The notes below the pieces were generated by a model, which was given only the letters and a program-made list of their open reading frames with translations, was not told the DNA's origin and did no database searches. A DNA stretch of 64,000 nucleotides from Phascolomyces articulosus (lineage: Eukaryota > Mucoromycota > Mucoromycetes > Mucorales > Lichtheimiaceae), in the NCBI GenBank assembly GCA_025677815.1, contig JAIXMP010000023.1, positions 678,846 through 742,845 on the forward strand, read 5' to 3'. Of the stretch, positions 1-12,300 are shown one piece after another. Both the position numbers and the translations under genes were made by a program. How positions within the stretch are numbered: position 1 is the first letter of the stretch; each line of letters starts with the position of its first letter.

Positions 1-992
1 ATATACTTACAAGACCACCAGTGTTGCCTTCGTTGTTGCTTCCACCAACAGCAGTGTTGGATGAGTGACCATAGCCGTGGTGACCATGGTGATGGTGTTC
101 ATCTTCATCGTCGTCCCATCCACGTTTGCCGACATTAACGGTGGAATCTTCCTCATTGTTATTAAGAAGACCTTGCTGGAGAACTTTGTTAAGCTACAAA
201 AAAAAAACATTGAAATAAATCATGGATGAATAATTGGTTTAATAAGAGCAAAGTGATTGCAGATCAGAATGGTATATATATACTTACAGCGCCACCAGTA
301 TTGCCTTGGTTGTTGCTTCCACCAACAGCAGTGGATGAGTGACCGTAGCCGTGGTGACCATGGTGGTGATGGTGTTCATCTTCATCGTCGTCCCATCCAC
401 GTTTGCCGACATTAACGGTGGAATCTTCCTCATTGTTATTGAGAGCACCCTTTTCGAGAAGACGGTTAAGCTACAAAACATTGAAATAAATCATGGATGA
501 ATAATTGGTTTAATAAGAGCAAAGTGATTGGAGATCAGAATGGTATATATATACTTACAAGACCACCAGTGCTACCTTCGTTGTTGCTTCCACCAACAGC
601 AGTGGAGGATGAGTGACCGTAGCCGTGGTGACCATGGTGATGGTGTTCATCTTCATCATCATCATAAGAGCGGCGGTGGTGACCATTGATACTGGATGAC
701 TTTTCATTGTTATTAAGAAGACCTTGTTGGAGTACCTTGTTCAACTAATATTTAAAAAATAAATGCATCCATAGGGTTTCATAAATTAATAAAAGATGTA
801 CAAATCAAATGTAGTAGGACAAAAAAAAAAAAAAGAAATTCTTACAGCGCCACCAGTATTGCCTTGGTTGTTACTGCCACCAGCACTGAAGGAGGAGTAG
901 GAATGATCATGATGACCATGATGACCATGAGGAAGAGCAGAAGCTGTAACAGCCAAAAGAGTAATAGCAGCGGTAATGGTAGAGAACTTCAT
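1..992 (-). CDS. Secreted His-rich exon-repeat protein, probable Kex2-processed repeat precursor (3' end outside window)
   Basis: The ATG at 992 opens a clear signal peptide (MKFSTITAAITLLAVTASA) followed by a His/Gly-rich segment. Exons read 992-846, 744-559, 470-288 and 193-11; the gene continues beyond base 1. All introns are phase 0 and the repeat exons are 186, 183 and 183 bp, so each exon is one complete module of 61-62 residues: L-N-(K/R)-x-L-x-x-G-x-L-N-N-N-E, then a dibasic site (VGKRGW in two modules, HHRRSY in one), an acidic DDDEDE run, a His/Gly cluster (HHGHHGYGHS) and a close ending in GGSNN(E/Q)G(N/S)TGG. The signal peptide plus one KR/RR site per repeat is the layout of fungal Kex2-processed repeat precursors; the His clusters suggest metal binding. 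No database family is recognised. The two introns between modules are nearly identical, which shows recent tandem duplication. The reading frame is well supported; the processing is inference. Confidence 0.8.
194..558 (-). repeat. Tandem exon-plus-intron duplication unit (about 280 bp)
   Basis: The introns at 194-287 and 471-558 match almost base for base (both contain AAATAAATCATGGATGAATA and end in a GGTATATATATACTTAC stretch on the plus strand), and the exons beside them are also near-identical. The duplicated unit is therefore one exon and one intron. This implies growth by unequal exchange of a phase-0 unit, which adds a module without breaking the frame. The main length difference between the introns is a poly-A run. 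Confidence 0.8.
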
Positions 993-2957
993 TTTTTTTC
1001 AAAAAAGTGATTAAGTTGTTGTTATTAAAAGTGTACGAAAAGAAGAGTACGGTAGATGGAGTAGTAGTAAGAGGAAGTAGTAATTGGTTGATAAGAATAT
1101 CGAAAAAAAAAATTGAAAAGATTTTGCCTTTTTATATGTTTTTGAAATGATATGAAAAGTAATAACTATCATAGGCCTGCAAAGTCGTTCATATAATGTT
1201 AATGGGATCATTTTGGAGTTCATTAAAAAATAAGTTTTTCAAACGTGCAAGAAGGATATCAATTTAGAAAGAGCGATCTTTTTTTTTCTACATGCGTATA
1301 TTATGATAGAGTGTCATTTTAGTTGTGTGCGTGTTACATAGTTAATATTGCTGTGAAAGTTAATTAAACCCAGTTATGAAAAAAAAATCAGGGGTAAGAT
1401 GAAATTCCCTCATTCTGGTCTCATATACTTCTTGTATATTAAAAAAAAACAGGCGGGTGCTCTTTTCCTTTTTTAATGTATAGAATGTGACTTGGCTGTA
1501 TGCTGTCAAATACCAATGTTTTGTATATACAACAATATCAACCTATTGTATCACTTGTTTGTTTGTTTTTTTTCTAAACCAAAGTGACACCCCCTTTTTC
1601 TTCTACGTATTTTAACAATTTTGGCTTCAACTACTTTCACGATTACCTTTTCACTCCCTTTTTTTATTATCTATTTCCTTCTTTCTTTCTTATCTTACGT
1701 TAGTAAATATATAAAGTCTCAAGAATATGAAAAAGAAATTCAATATATGCATTTAGTGGTATAGAAAAAAAAAGGAGTAAAAAAAAAAATTAATTCTCCA
1801 AAGCCAAGGATAAACCCCAGGAATCGTTTGATTTTTTTTTTGCCACCTATCCCATATTTTGACTATTTATTTGATAAGATGTCATTCTACTATTATTCAA
1901 CCAAATAAGTAGGATCCTTGGTTGTTACGTAAGGACTCTTGCTGCATTAAGGAAATTTAAATAGGCATGTATAATTGAACAATTCTTAGTTTACACAAAA
2001 TGGTGGTATCCATTCCATGTATTGTAAATCATTATTTATTTGATGGTCAAATAAATATATATACATATATGATAATATTATGAAATTATTTTTTGGTATC
2101 TAAATAAAAAATAGAGTTCGTGGTATTCAATTAAGGTTTCCGACTTTTTAATAAAGAAAAGAATGAATTTGTATACTAGCTATTATAACTTTGTTTATTG
2201 AGAGAATTGGATGAGCATGAGAGTGATGTACGATGGATAATCATATTTTAATATATGATGGTTATTATAGTCGTTTCCCATTAATCCTTTTCTTCTCCGT
2301 ACAGCAGTCCCACAGTAAATGGATGTTGAATTGTGTGATTTTAGTTCTAGATTATCGACATTGAATTTTATTTTTATTAAAAATGCGCACAATAATGCAT
2401 TTAGTTACAAATAAAAACTCATTATTGTTATATAATATATATACTACTATTTGAAAGAACACAGTGCATCTATCATCGTACAAAAGAAAGAAAGTTGCTA
2501 CGTATACCATTCTTCTTTCATTCGTACACGTATTATTATTATGTACGATGATCCATATTATATTGGAAGTACCTAAATATTTTACATAGAATTTGAAGGA
2601 GGGAATAAAAATCAACCGACTAAAAAATGAAGAATTGCCCCTGATTTTATTATTTACACTTATCCACATCATCTTCTTGATCACCCATTGATCAGAAAAA
2701 AAAACAATATATGTATATCCAGACTTTCCTATTTATGTAACATATTCTACGGGTCATTATTATAAGAGACTTTTTTTTAGTGGATAGATATATAATATAT
2801 ATATTTACTAAATATACATTAAACAAGAATATAAATAATATGAAAGGATCGATATAATATAAACTACTACGTGTAATCATAAAATAATAAAGAAAATAAT
2901 TGTTTACTACTTTAACAAAAATAATAAAGACGTGTTATAATAATATGTAACTAATGT
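993..2957. other. Intergenic, no gene seen
   Basis: This is AT-rich sequence with many poly-A/T runs. It should contain the promoter of the repeat-protein gene (start at 992, minus) and the 3' flank of the P450 gene (stop at 2958, minus). The short ORFs on either strand lack codon bias, splice signals and any recognisable motif. Confidence 0.6.
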
Positions 2958-3658
2958 TTAACGTCTTTCGATAAAAACTTGCATACCATCCCTCATTGGA
3001 TGTGTTAAAGATACACCATAAGTGACAGACTGGTTAGGAACAAGTGAGAATTTGTATCGTTTTAATAACATGACGATAGCAATTAAAGCTTCAAGAGTTG
3101 CCAAATTTTGACCAAGACCTGAATAATTTTTTAATTTCATTAGTTTATCCTCAATTATTCTGTATCATTTTATAAGATGTGAGATACATTCTTCAAAATA
3201 AATAAATAAAAACTGTAACTTACAAACACGAGGACCAGCATGGAAAGCTGGCCATTGACCTGCAGATTCACGCTTAAGTTCACCATCTTCAGATAACCAA
3301 CGTTCGGGTTTAAAGCTACGAGCATCGGGACCCCATATTTTATCCGATCTACCCATAGAAAAGCTTGACCAAGTGACACTATACATCATAATAATAATAA
3401 TAATATATTATTATTATTATATATCTCAAAAAAAAACACCATTTTTAATTTAATTACCTATCTCCTTTGTGAATTTGAGTTCCATCAGGTAAAACATCAT
3501 CATCCAATGCCACTTTGACGTTGGTAGGGACTGAAGGATAAAGTCGAAGAACTTCATAGAAGCTATTTTTAGATATATATATAGATATGTTTAGTGTGTC
3601 ATAAAAAATTTTTTTGTTTGTTTATCTATCGTGCGTTGTTTATCATATTCATGTATAA

Positions 3659-3717
<59 letters not shown>

Positions 3718-5460
3718 AAAAACACTTACACAGCATGTGCATATTTCATTTGCTTGATCACTTCATAAAATGCAGGTGCATCCAAAGAGGATGCATCCTC
3801 TGGGATAAATTGATTAATTTCTTCTACAAGCTTGGCTTCAATACGAGGATGTAACATCAAATTATAGAAACACCATGATAAAGCTTGAGCAGTTGTATCA
3901 CGACCGGCTAAAGATTATATATAATTTTTAAGATTATATATACCAATCCTTGTTTGAATGATAATTTTTATAAAAAAAAAGTCATAATAATAACATTTAC
4001 CAATGATAAAGTTCAAGACGGTGTCACGTAATTCTTCATTCGAAAGTGGCTCATCATTTTCATTCTTTGCATTCATAAAACGAGATAATAAATCCTTATA
4101 TTCACCCCCACTTTTAAGTTGTTCACGTCGATCGTTGACCAAACCATAAGCAAATTCATTGACCACTTTGAGATGATCCTTGATAGTCTTGGTACCTGGC
4201 TTAAAGATAGGTTTCAATGATTCACGAAGATTGGTGAATGGATCGACAAAACGTTCAAAACAAGCATGTTGACAGATATCAAAGGATTCCGCAAATGGCA
4301 CCTTTTCTTTACTCATGAGTGAATTCAATTGTTTACCAAAACCAAGACTGGATAATTATAAATTATTATTATAAGTAATAATTCCTTTGACAAGTGATTA
4401 TTATTATGAATAACATAAATATATATATAAAAACTTACTAGACAAATGAATCCAACGTGAATTTATAAATGACATCATGAAAATCAATAGGTTTGCCATT
4501 TTCAGCTTTCTTGTCAAAAATATCCTTTGATAAGATTTCCAACTCCTTGATAAACACTTCACTGAAATGATCTCGAAAGTTAACCACATTAAAGATTAAA
4601 CTGGCAGCCTTACGTTGCCTACAAAAATATTATATATATATATATATATATGATTCGTATATTAAAAGGTGAACATCTTTGATTCCATGATATTTTTTTT
4701 TTTACACATACCAACGCCATTGAGATCCATTGGCAACAAAAATACCATGTCCAAAGAGATCACCCATAGCGTACCTAATAAATATTTGTTTCGTGTGATT
4801 AGTTTCAATTTTTGAATCGGAGCTGAAGAAGAAAAATGGGAGCGGAAACTAAAAAAGGAGATGATTAACAAGCGTACATCATTTGTGGTCCCTTCACATA
4901 GTTGGAAAAGTTGGCTGTATAATAAAAAAAAAATTTAACAAGTTTTAGTTTATGTTATGAATACAAGAAGCAACTATAAATTTACTTTTCAAAACATGTT
5001 CCACATTATTAGGATCGATGGTCTATAAAGAAAAATAGATCAATTAAAAGATGGTTTTTTTTTTTCATCATATTTGAAAGGATTATTTATTTACCATAAT
5101 TTGAGGAGGAAGTCCAAGGACAGTTTGTCCACTATATAAAAAAGAAAAAACAAGGTTTCCAACACGTGAATTTTATATTATAGGTTATTACGTTCCCCCA
5201 CACCATCTATAAACTTACAAAGTGAGAGTATCATGTTTATTCATTAAATAATCGGCATGGTCCAAAATTCGATCTTTATTTTTAATTTGTTCAAAAAGAG
5301 AACCGAAAAGTGGAGCACCAGGACTGAAAATAGCTGTATTGGGACGCTCAGAAAATACAGCACGATCATTATATTTAAGTGAGAGATAACCAAGTACTGC
5401 AGCACCGGAAGCTACAACAGCACTTGCAAGTGCATCTGGTGTGATTGTTGTTGCTGACAT
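2958..5460 (-). CDS. Microsomal cytochrome P450 monooxygenase
   Basis: Eleven exons on minus give 513 residues: 5460-5219, 5131-5095, 5022-4986, 4914-4878, 4774-4712, 4618-4439, 4347-4001, 3907-3730, 3562-3458, 3378-3224, 3118-2958. The frame is continuous through every junction. The N-terminus has a hydrophobic anchor (about residues 10-30) for ER membrane insertion. The I-helix oxygen-binding motif is AGRDTT (315-320), the K-helix ExxR is EVLR (377-380), the PERW motif reads FKPERW, and the haem loop is FHAGPRVCLG with the haem-ligating Cys at about 461. Its codon is split by the last intron (T|GT). The FHAGPR-C-LGQNLA form is typical of the CYP52/CYP86-like group that includes Mucoromycota CYP509-type enzymes, so fatty-acid, alkane or xenobiotic oxidation is plausible; the substrate cannot be read from the sequence. 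All key residues are present, so the gene looks functional. Introns hold an ATT microsatellite. Confidence 0.9.
3659..3715. repeat. (ATT)n microsatellite inside a P450 intron
   Basis: About 19 uninterrupted ATT units lie in the intron between the I-helix exon and the ExxR exon (intron 3563-3729). The poly-Leu reading on plus is a by-product of this repeat, not a gene. Confidence 0.95.
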
Positions 5461-5473
5461 CTTGTTGTGTTTT

Positions 5474-5507
<34 letters not shown>

Positions 5508-6974
5508 AAAAGAAAAGAAGAAAGGAAAAGGTGGCTGTTGTTTGCAATTCTTAATTGAAAGGAATTATATAACTGATCGTGTGTATCTCACTTCCCCACT
5601 GCCACGTTTATTTGGTAAGCTTGTATTAACCTATTATGGAATATACAAGTTCATACAAGTAAAAGACCATCCTTTCGATGCTATCTATTACAATAAAATA
5701 TCATTATTACCCATCCATCATTCTTATATTATTACATCAGATGTATTTTACTGTAATAATAATAAATTTAATGGTTTGTAGCTTATTTCCAAGCAACTGG
5801 TTAACAAAAAAAAGATCGTTGTACGGAAATTATTTGTTCACAGTTACACAAATGATTCCTTTAATTATTAACTACCTTTCAGTTTTCACCTGTTAGCTGG
5901 TGAGAAAGGAAACGTCTTTCATTCTTTATATGACTTTGTAACTTATGATTTACTATGACGTATTCTAAATCACTCTATATACAAAAAAAAATTATCGATC
6001 GTCTATATATTATTTTCTGTTGTATATGTAACGATATATATTATAATGAAAATAATAATAAGGAATAATCCCACTAATAGATGGATAATAAATTGCCTTG
6101 AACGTATTTCTACGTATGTACCGTAGTAAACAATAATAAGAACCATCAAATTAACAAAAAAAAAAAAAACGACAAGTCTCTTTATAAAAATATTGATATT
6201 TCAATATATACCAATTATATATCTTTATAGTAGAGAGGCTGTAATATGCATATTTGACAATGAGTTGTATATGTTTTGACAAATCATGATTTAATAATCA
6301 TCAGCAGAGATACGTAACAGTTGTCTTTGAGTGTTTTGCATTTTATTTGTAAGAACTCCATTCAACAGTATTCGTCAACTACGTATGAATACATTTTGGA
6401 AAAAGTTAACGCCATGAAAGAAAGAGTGTTACTAACTACACCCGCTCGCTATTACGATAAAACTTTGATATAGAAATACAATTTGGACTATGAGACAAAA
6501 TAGAAGGGAAAATATAGTTATATCGAGCGAATCAACAGTAAGATTATTTAGCAATTCATTTACTTATTTTCATATTTTTTGACACTAATACAGCTGCTAA
6601 TATTTTTGCTCTTTTCCTCCAAGCACGTTTTTCTTCGACTTACTACCATTTTTTATTTAATTTACTATCCAGATAATATAAAAACCTTAATCACCTAGTA
6701 GTATATTTTATTCTTTTCATTATATAGGTACATGATTTTGTGGTAAGATTACTCAATAAAAAAGTTAGTTAGTAGAGATAAGATTTTAACCGACAATTAT
6801 TAGCCTGAACACTAATTCGATATATTTCGATATAACGATACATTTTCAGTTCCACGGGTAGTGTCGTTGGTTATAGCGAGCAGGTACAGTATTTTTTTCT
6901 GTTCAAGTGAAAAAAAGAAGAAGAAAGTAAAGCATGTGGTATAATATATATATATACGATACCATTATTAATAA
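5461..6974. other. Intergenic, no gene seen
   Basis: AT-rich upstream flank of the P450 gene. An AAT-type tract lies just upstream of its start (about 5475-5500). Pyrimidine- and AT-rich stretches follow with no ORF showing domain or splice support. Confidence 0.6.
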
Positions 6975-9344
6975 GACCTTCATCATTAATTAGTTCCTCC
7001 AACTTTTACTATACCACCATCATTATCCATCGACGATCATGTTCATGAACAATGTCACTATAATCAGTTTCGGGATTGTTGGTGAGAATATCATCCTTGA
7101 TTGCGTTGGTAATAAGCTATCATATATAAATTATAATGTAGAAATAATGTTTACAATCTTTTAAATTTTTAGTACGTATATATAAAAAACTCGTTTAGTA
7201 TATTATATTGCACTTACAAATCCATTGACTGAACCTTCTCCATTACTATTACCATCAGCTCCTGTATGAACGCCTTCACCACGACGGTCAAAAGAGCGTT
7301 CATAACATTTGTACTAGTAGCATATTCTGGATTATTGGCAAATACACCATCTTTGGCTACATTGGTCAACTTTTTTTTAATATTTGAAAATAACGGATTA
7401 GCATTTAGATAATATTTTCGTATTATGTTTATTTAAAATAATCTAAACTTTAAAAGAAAAAAGTATTTACAATAATAATACCTTCGTTATTATTATCACC
7501 TACATAGGTGTAATCTCTATCATCAGGATGACTCCAACCGCAACATTCATTCACATTAACAACAGGTGATTTTGCAGTTTTATCATTGTATGTGAGAATA
7601 CCTTCTTTAAGGAGATTGGATATATAGCAAAAAACAGTATATATAGTACGATATATATATATTAATAGACAGAAAAGAAGATATATCTTTCATTTAAAAT
7701 TGAAAAATACTTATAATAATACCAGCTGCAACACCCTCGTTGTTACTTCCAACAAAAGATAATTTGTTACTATCACCGTCATAACCATAATGACCACCTT
7801 GGCCATAGCAACCATAATGATAACCAGCATAATATCCCTCCTGGACATAATGATCACCACGTCCCAATCCTCGATGACCATGGACGTGAACAGCAGTAGA
7901 TTCGGCAGACTTGGGATTATTAGTGAGTACACCATCCTTTGCAGTTTTGGTAAACTATATCATCTGAAAATAACTCAGTCAGTAAAAAGCACCCTTGTAT
8001 AGGACATGCTATCTAATGGAATAAACAAGTATTGTATTATTTACTTACAATATCAACCACTTAGCCTTTATTGTTATTCCCACCAAAAAAAAATAGAATC
8101 ATCATTATTATTATGTCCCCAACTAAAACGTTCAATACGAGCGTAAATATTGTGAGTGGTCTACAGTTCGAAGGAAGAATATCGTTTTTGAGTACATTTG
8201 TCAACAATTTGTATATAATGGTAAAAAAAATACATGACATTAGATCAATAGCACCGATTCTGTTTTTTTTTATAGTCATATCTTTTAACAAAATACTATT
8301 TACAAAACTGGCTACTACTCCTTCATTATTGCTACTTCCAAAAGAACACATATTATGATCTCGAAGATCATGGAAATTATAAATAGTATCATAGGAATTC
8401 TTATTGTTGTAGCTATAAACATTGTGCAGTTTTTTGTTACATACGTAATATGATTTTAGTATAAATTGGCATTAATAAAATGTACAGGTATATATGTATA
8501 ATACTTTTACTAGTTGATAATTTTTTAAACATCATGATAACACATACAAAACCACCGACTCGGCCTTTATTATTGCTACCAACAACGAATGCAAAATTAC
8601 CATATTAGTTATTATCCCAACGACAATCATATCCACTAATAACAACATGAGTACGAGAAGTTTTATCGTTATGAGTGAGAGAACTTTCTTCGATTATGTT
8701 TGTAAGCTAAATTTGATAACTAATAAATCCGACTTGTCAAATCAAACTTTTGTTGTTTGCCTTTAACTATATAAATTATACTCACAGCGCCATTTATTAC
8801 AGAACCTCCATATTGTTATTCCTCCCCCAATGAAAGTACTACTACTTCCATCGTCTCCTCCACCTCTGTAACCATTGTAGCATCTCATTTTATTATTATT
8901 GTCTCATATTAAAGTATCTTTATTATCATCCGCAGTATTTTCACATGATCCAGATCATAGTACAATAGAGATAGATAGAAACAGTTATTATTGGTCCATG
9001 ATTTGCTAATTTTTCTGGCAAAGCTTAGCCAAATTTTTGACAAAGCGAATTGGTATCCATGGACAGACAAATTAATTTTAGTTCATCTTTTCTCTCATCT
9101 TATTACACTTTTAAAAAATAATAGCCTTCTTTCTTAGCTTTTCTCTTTTAAATAAGTGATTTAAGTATCACTTTTCTATTAAAAATAAGACTCAATTTCT
9201 TTTGTAACATTCTTGAATATTTGAACTCCCACATATCCCTTCATAATTTATGCTATCGCTATTTTGATCTATCATATTTTTATGATTCATTACAGTACCA
9301 AAGAAAATAAGAGCGAAAACAGCAGTGACCGAAAAGATTTTCAT
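6975..9344 (-). pseudogene. Decayed paralogue of the His-rich exon-repeat secreted protein
   Basis: An ATG at 9344 opens a signal-peptide-like sequence (MKIFSVTAVFALIFFGTV). Downstream on minus are at least seven module-like segments spaced about 200-260 bp apart, each opening like LTNxxKxGxLTNN and closing like GSNNEGxxGG: about 8930-8780, 8710-8555, 8430-8300, 8200-8060, 7955-7715, 7612-7480, 7370-7215 and 7110-6975. The segment at 7955-7715 is the best preserved (LTNNPKSAEST near its start, VGSNNEGVAAG at its end). Others carry stops (after WDNN near 8610; after NNNKG near 8065), a frameshift (about 7300 and 8815) or lost splice sites. It is clearly the same family as the gene at 1-992 but with His clusters partly lost and several Cys gained. 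A partly functional, alternatively spliced gene cannot be fully excluded. Confidence 0.65.
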
Positions 9345-12300
9345 TGCATTGATTAAAAAGTAGATTTACTTATCTTAATGATATAGAAAATATCCAGTAT
9401 TTCAAACCGAATCATCTTTTTTTAAAAAAAAAGATTATTTTATACACGCATACGTAGCAATGGCTTTTTTCTCAAATCATCTATTGCGTGCTTATCAGGC
9501 ATCCAATTTCATCACTTCTTTTACAAAGGATTAATTTACTTTGGTTCATATCCGTTACTCAAAAGCGGGGTTATATCATATCGGCACTATTATTATTGGT
9601 CGTGTGCTTTAGAAACTAGTTATTATTATCTTTAGTATTGGAAAATATTCAGAGCCGTATCATGAATGTTTTCTTGTAGTTAAAAAAACCACTATCATTA
9701 TTGGTAATATACAGCCCCAACGTACGTACATCTACTCAGTTTCTTATATTCCTCCCCTTGCATATGGAGGAAGTCACTTTCGTTTTAATCCCCCCATCCT
9801 ATGCTTTATCCCCTAAAATTTTTCTCCTTAATGCATTATAAAAAATCAATATATGCCTTTTCATGTAGATGGAATGATCTCTCATTTCAAATTGTCGTGT
9901 GGGTAGCACCCACTTTTCATATACAAGATTCTGTTGATGAAATGACACTCATCGTTCATCCTCTTTATAACCGAATGTGATTGAATCGAAGAAGATATTA
10001 TATTTATTATCATAATAGAAAATCATAGAAGAGAAAAGTTCCATATATAATATAGATATTTTTCCTATATTTTTTTTATTATATAATTGCACAACACCAC
10101 CACAATAAAAAATTGTATCATGAATAATTTATCAAAAGTGTGGTACATCAATAAAAAATTAAAAGGATACATGCAGGGCGGAGACAAAGGAAAAAAAATG
10201 CAATTTCAAAAATATATGTTTTCATATATCCTTCTGTTTTGATAGCAGAAGTTATATTTAATAGCAGCCATATATATTATATTATTTGATTACTACAACA
10301 ATATAATAATATTACATTTGAGCGAACGAACAGTAATAATAGTGAAAGTGATTATAATGATATTTATCTTTTATTAGATCAAGTTTGATACTTTGATATT
10401 TCACTTGACTAGAATAATTATCTACCCTCTGTTTTTTTTTCTTTCTTAAAGTAGAACAGCGGGAAACTCATCAAATTAATGAAAAAAAAAAGAATTTTAT
10501 TGATAGTTCTTCAGGCTTACCTGGTTGTTTTTAAGGTTTTACGATATTCAAAACACAATCTTTAATTATGTTTTTTTTTGAGATTTAGTATGTAACACAC
10601 CCTATTGCTATATGTAGATATCAACAAATGTAGATAGAAGGAGCAATCTTCTATCGCTGTTATTATCTTACAGCCATTGTATATAGATGTATTTTCTAAA
10701 TAAAAGAGTTACGTAATGCCATCGTTCATCTGTTTTTATAATATCTAATACTATTCTTTTACTTATATATTCTATTAATTTATATAGGATTGCAACTTGT
10801 TATTATTGAAAAATAATTTATTTTTATAATTGATAACAACACACTTATACTCAATTTTAGTTAAGTTTGTTCTTCTACTCTTGATAATACTAAATATAAT
10901 ACGTATGTAATACATATCACACTATCAATTATTACTTCTTTGTCTCATTACCATGATAATAAATTGAACATCGTAATACTTCTTACATCCGCGTTCTGTA
11001 AACTGACATTACTATTGAAATAGTAGTTTTAAATAGAAATTGCATAAATAGTAAATATGATATGTAAAAGAGGATGGCATCATCAGCTTACCTGTTCTAT
11101 ATGTATAAATTATCTATATCCTAATGTACTGAAGAAGCTGTTGCTTTCTTAAAGAATATAAAGGGAGTAGTATCGTAATATATAAAAGAATGTCAGTATA
11201 AAAAAAATAATTATAGCCTATGCATACAACATCAAAAAACAACAACAACAACAGAACGAGGGAGAGAGAGAAAGAGAAAGAAAAGGATTTATCCATTTTT
11301 TCTGACAATTCATATATTAACCAGATGTTGATATTCAACTGTGTTTAGCTTCAATTTGCAGTTTGCAATTTATTAAAAGTGTTTTGTGACATTTCTTTGA
11401 AAAAAGTTGGAGTCGATTATATATTCAAACATTATTTCTTACTCTTTCAAAATAATGTTCGTACGTAATTCTGAATAAAATGTCCAAAAGAATTACGAAG
11501 CGTCAGTAAAGGTAGTAGTTTCTGTAGCATTTTTACCAGAAGCCCCAGTTTTCTAATTGGGATATTCTAAAAGAAAATTCAAATGTGCTACCTACTTATG
11601 TATTTTACTGATATCATTTCAGTCGATTCTAACGTTGCTAGCAACATATCCTAATAAACCTTTTGGAAGTATCGCCCAATTCCGTTTAAAGTATTTTGTT
11701 TGTTGGGTATGTACTCTTCCCATCATTTTCTTAGCAAATATAGGAGTATAATATTATATTAAGTTCATTGTTTCCTTCCCTTATTTTTCTTTTACCTACC
11801 ATTGATAATATTGTCGAATACGTTGGTTTCTTTAGATAAACCACATAACGATGGTACTCGAGTATCTTGAGCGGATTTAAGTTGTGTGTACCTAGGTATA
11901 AGATTTGAGAGAAATAGCAACAATCTTTGCCTGTTTCCACTTACATGCCGCTCTAGTCGAAAACTTGATCAATGGAGTCAGATTAGAACAGCATCACTGA
12001 TAATAAGCACAAGGCAACGTGATTATCTTCCTTTTTTAATTTATTATACTTTTTTTTGAATACTAATTTTCATAATAACTAATACCTGTTTCATTGAATA
12101 ATTTAATGCCAAGTATCACAAATTATCGTTAAACGACAAATTAAAATTTTTACATCATCATCCAACTCGTCAGTACCATTGGTCTATAAACCATAACAAA
12201 AGTCAAGATACATAGCAAAATAATGATATCAGATGTTCTGATATTGTATATAGCGCTTACGAATTGGACGAAATTTTATATACTAAAGTTCACTATCTTA

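Noticed and set aside
3594..3854. Plus-strand ORF with a long poly-Leu run
   Set aside because: It is the ATT microsatellite and antisense of P450 exons.
11557..11751. Hydrophobic plus-strand ORF
   Set aside because: No motif, no splice extension, in a low-complexity desert.
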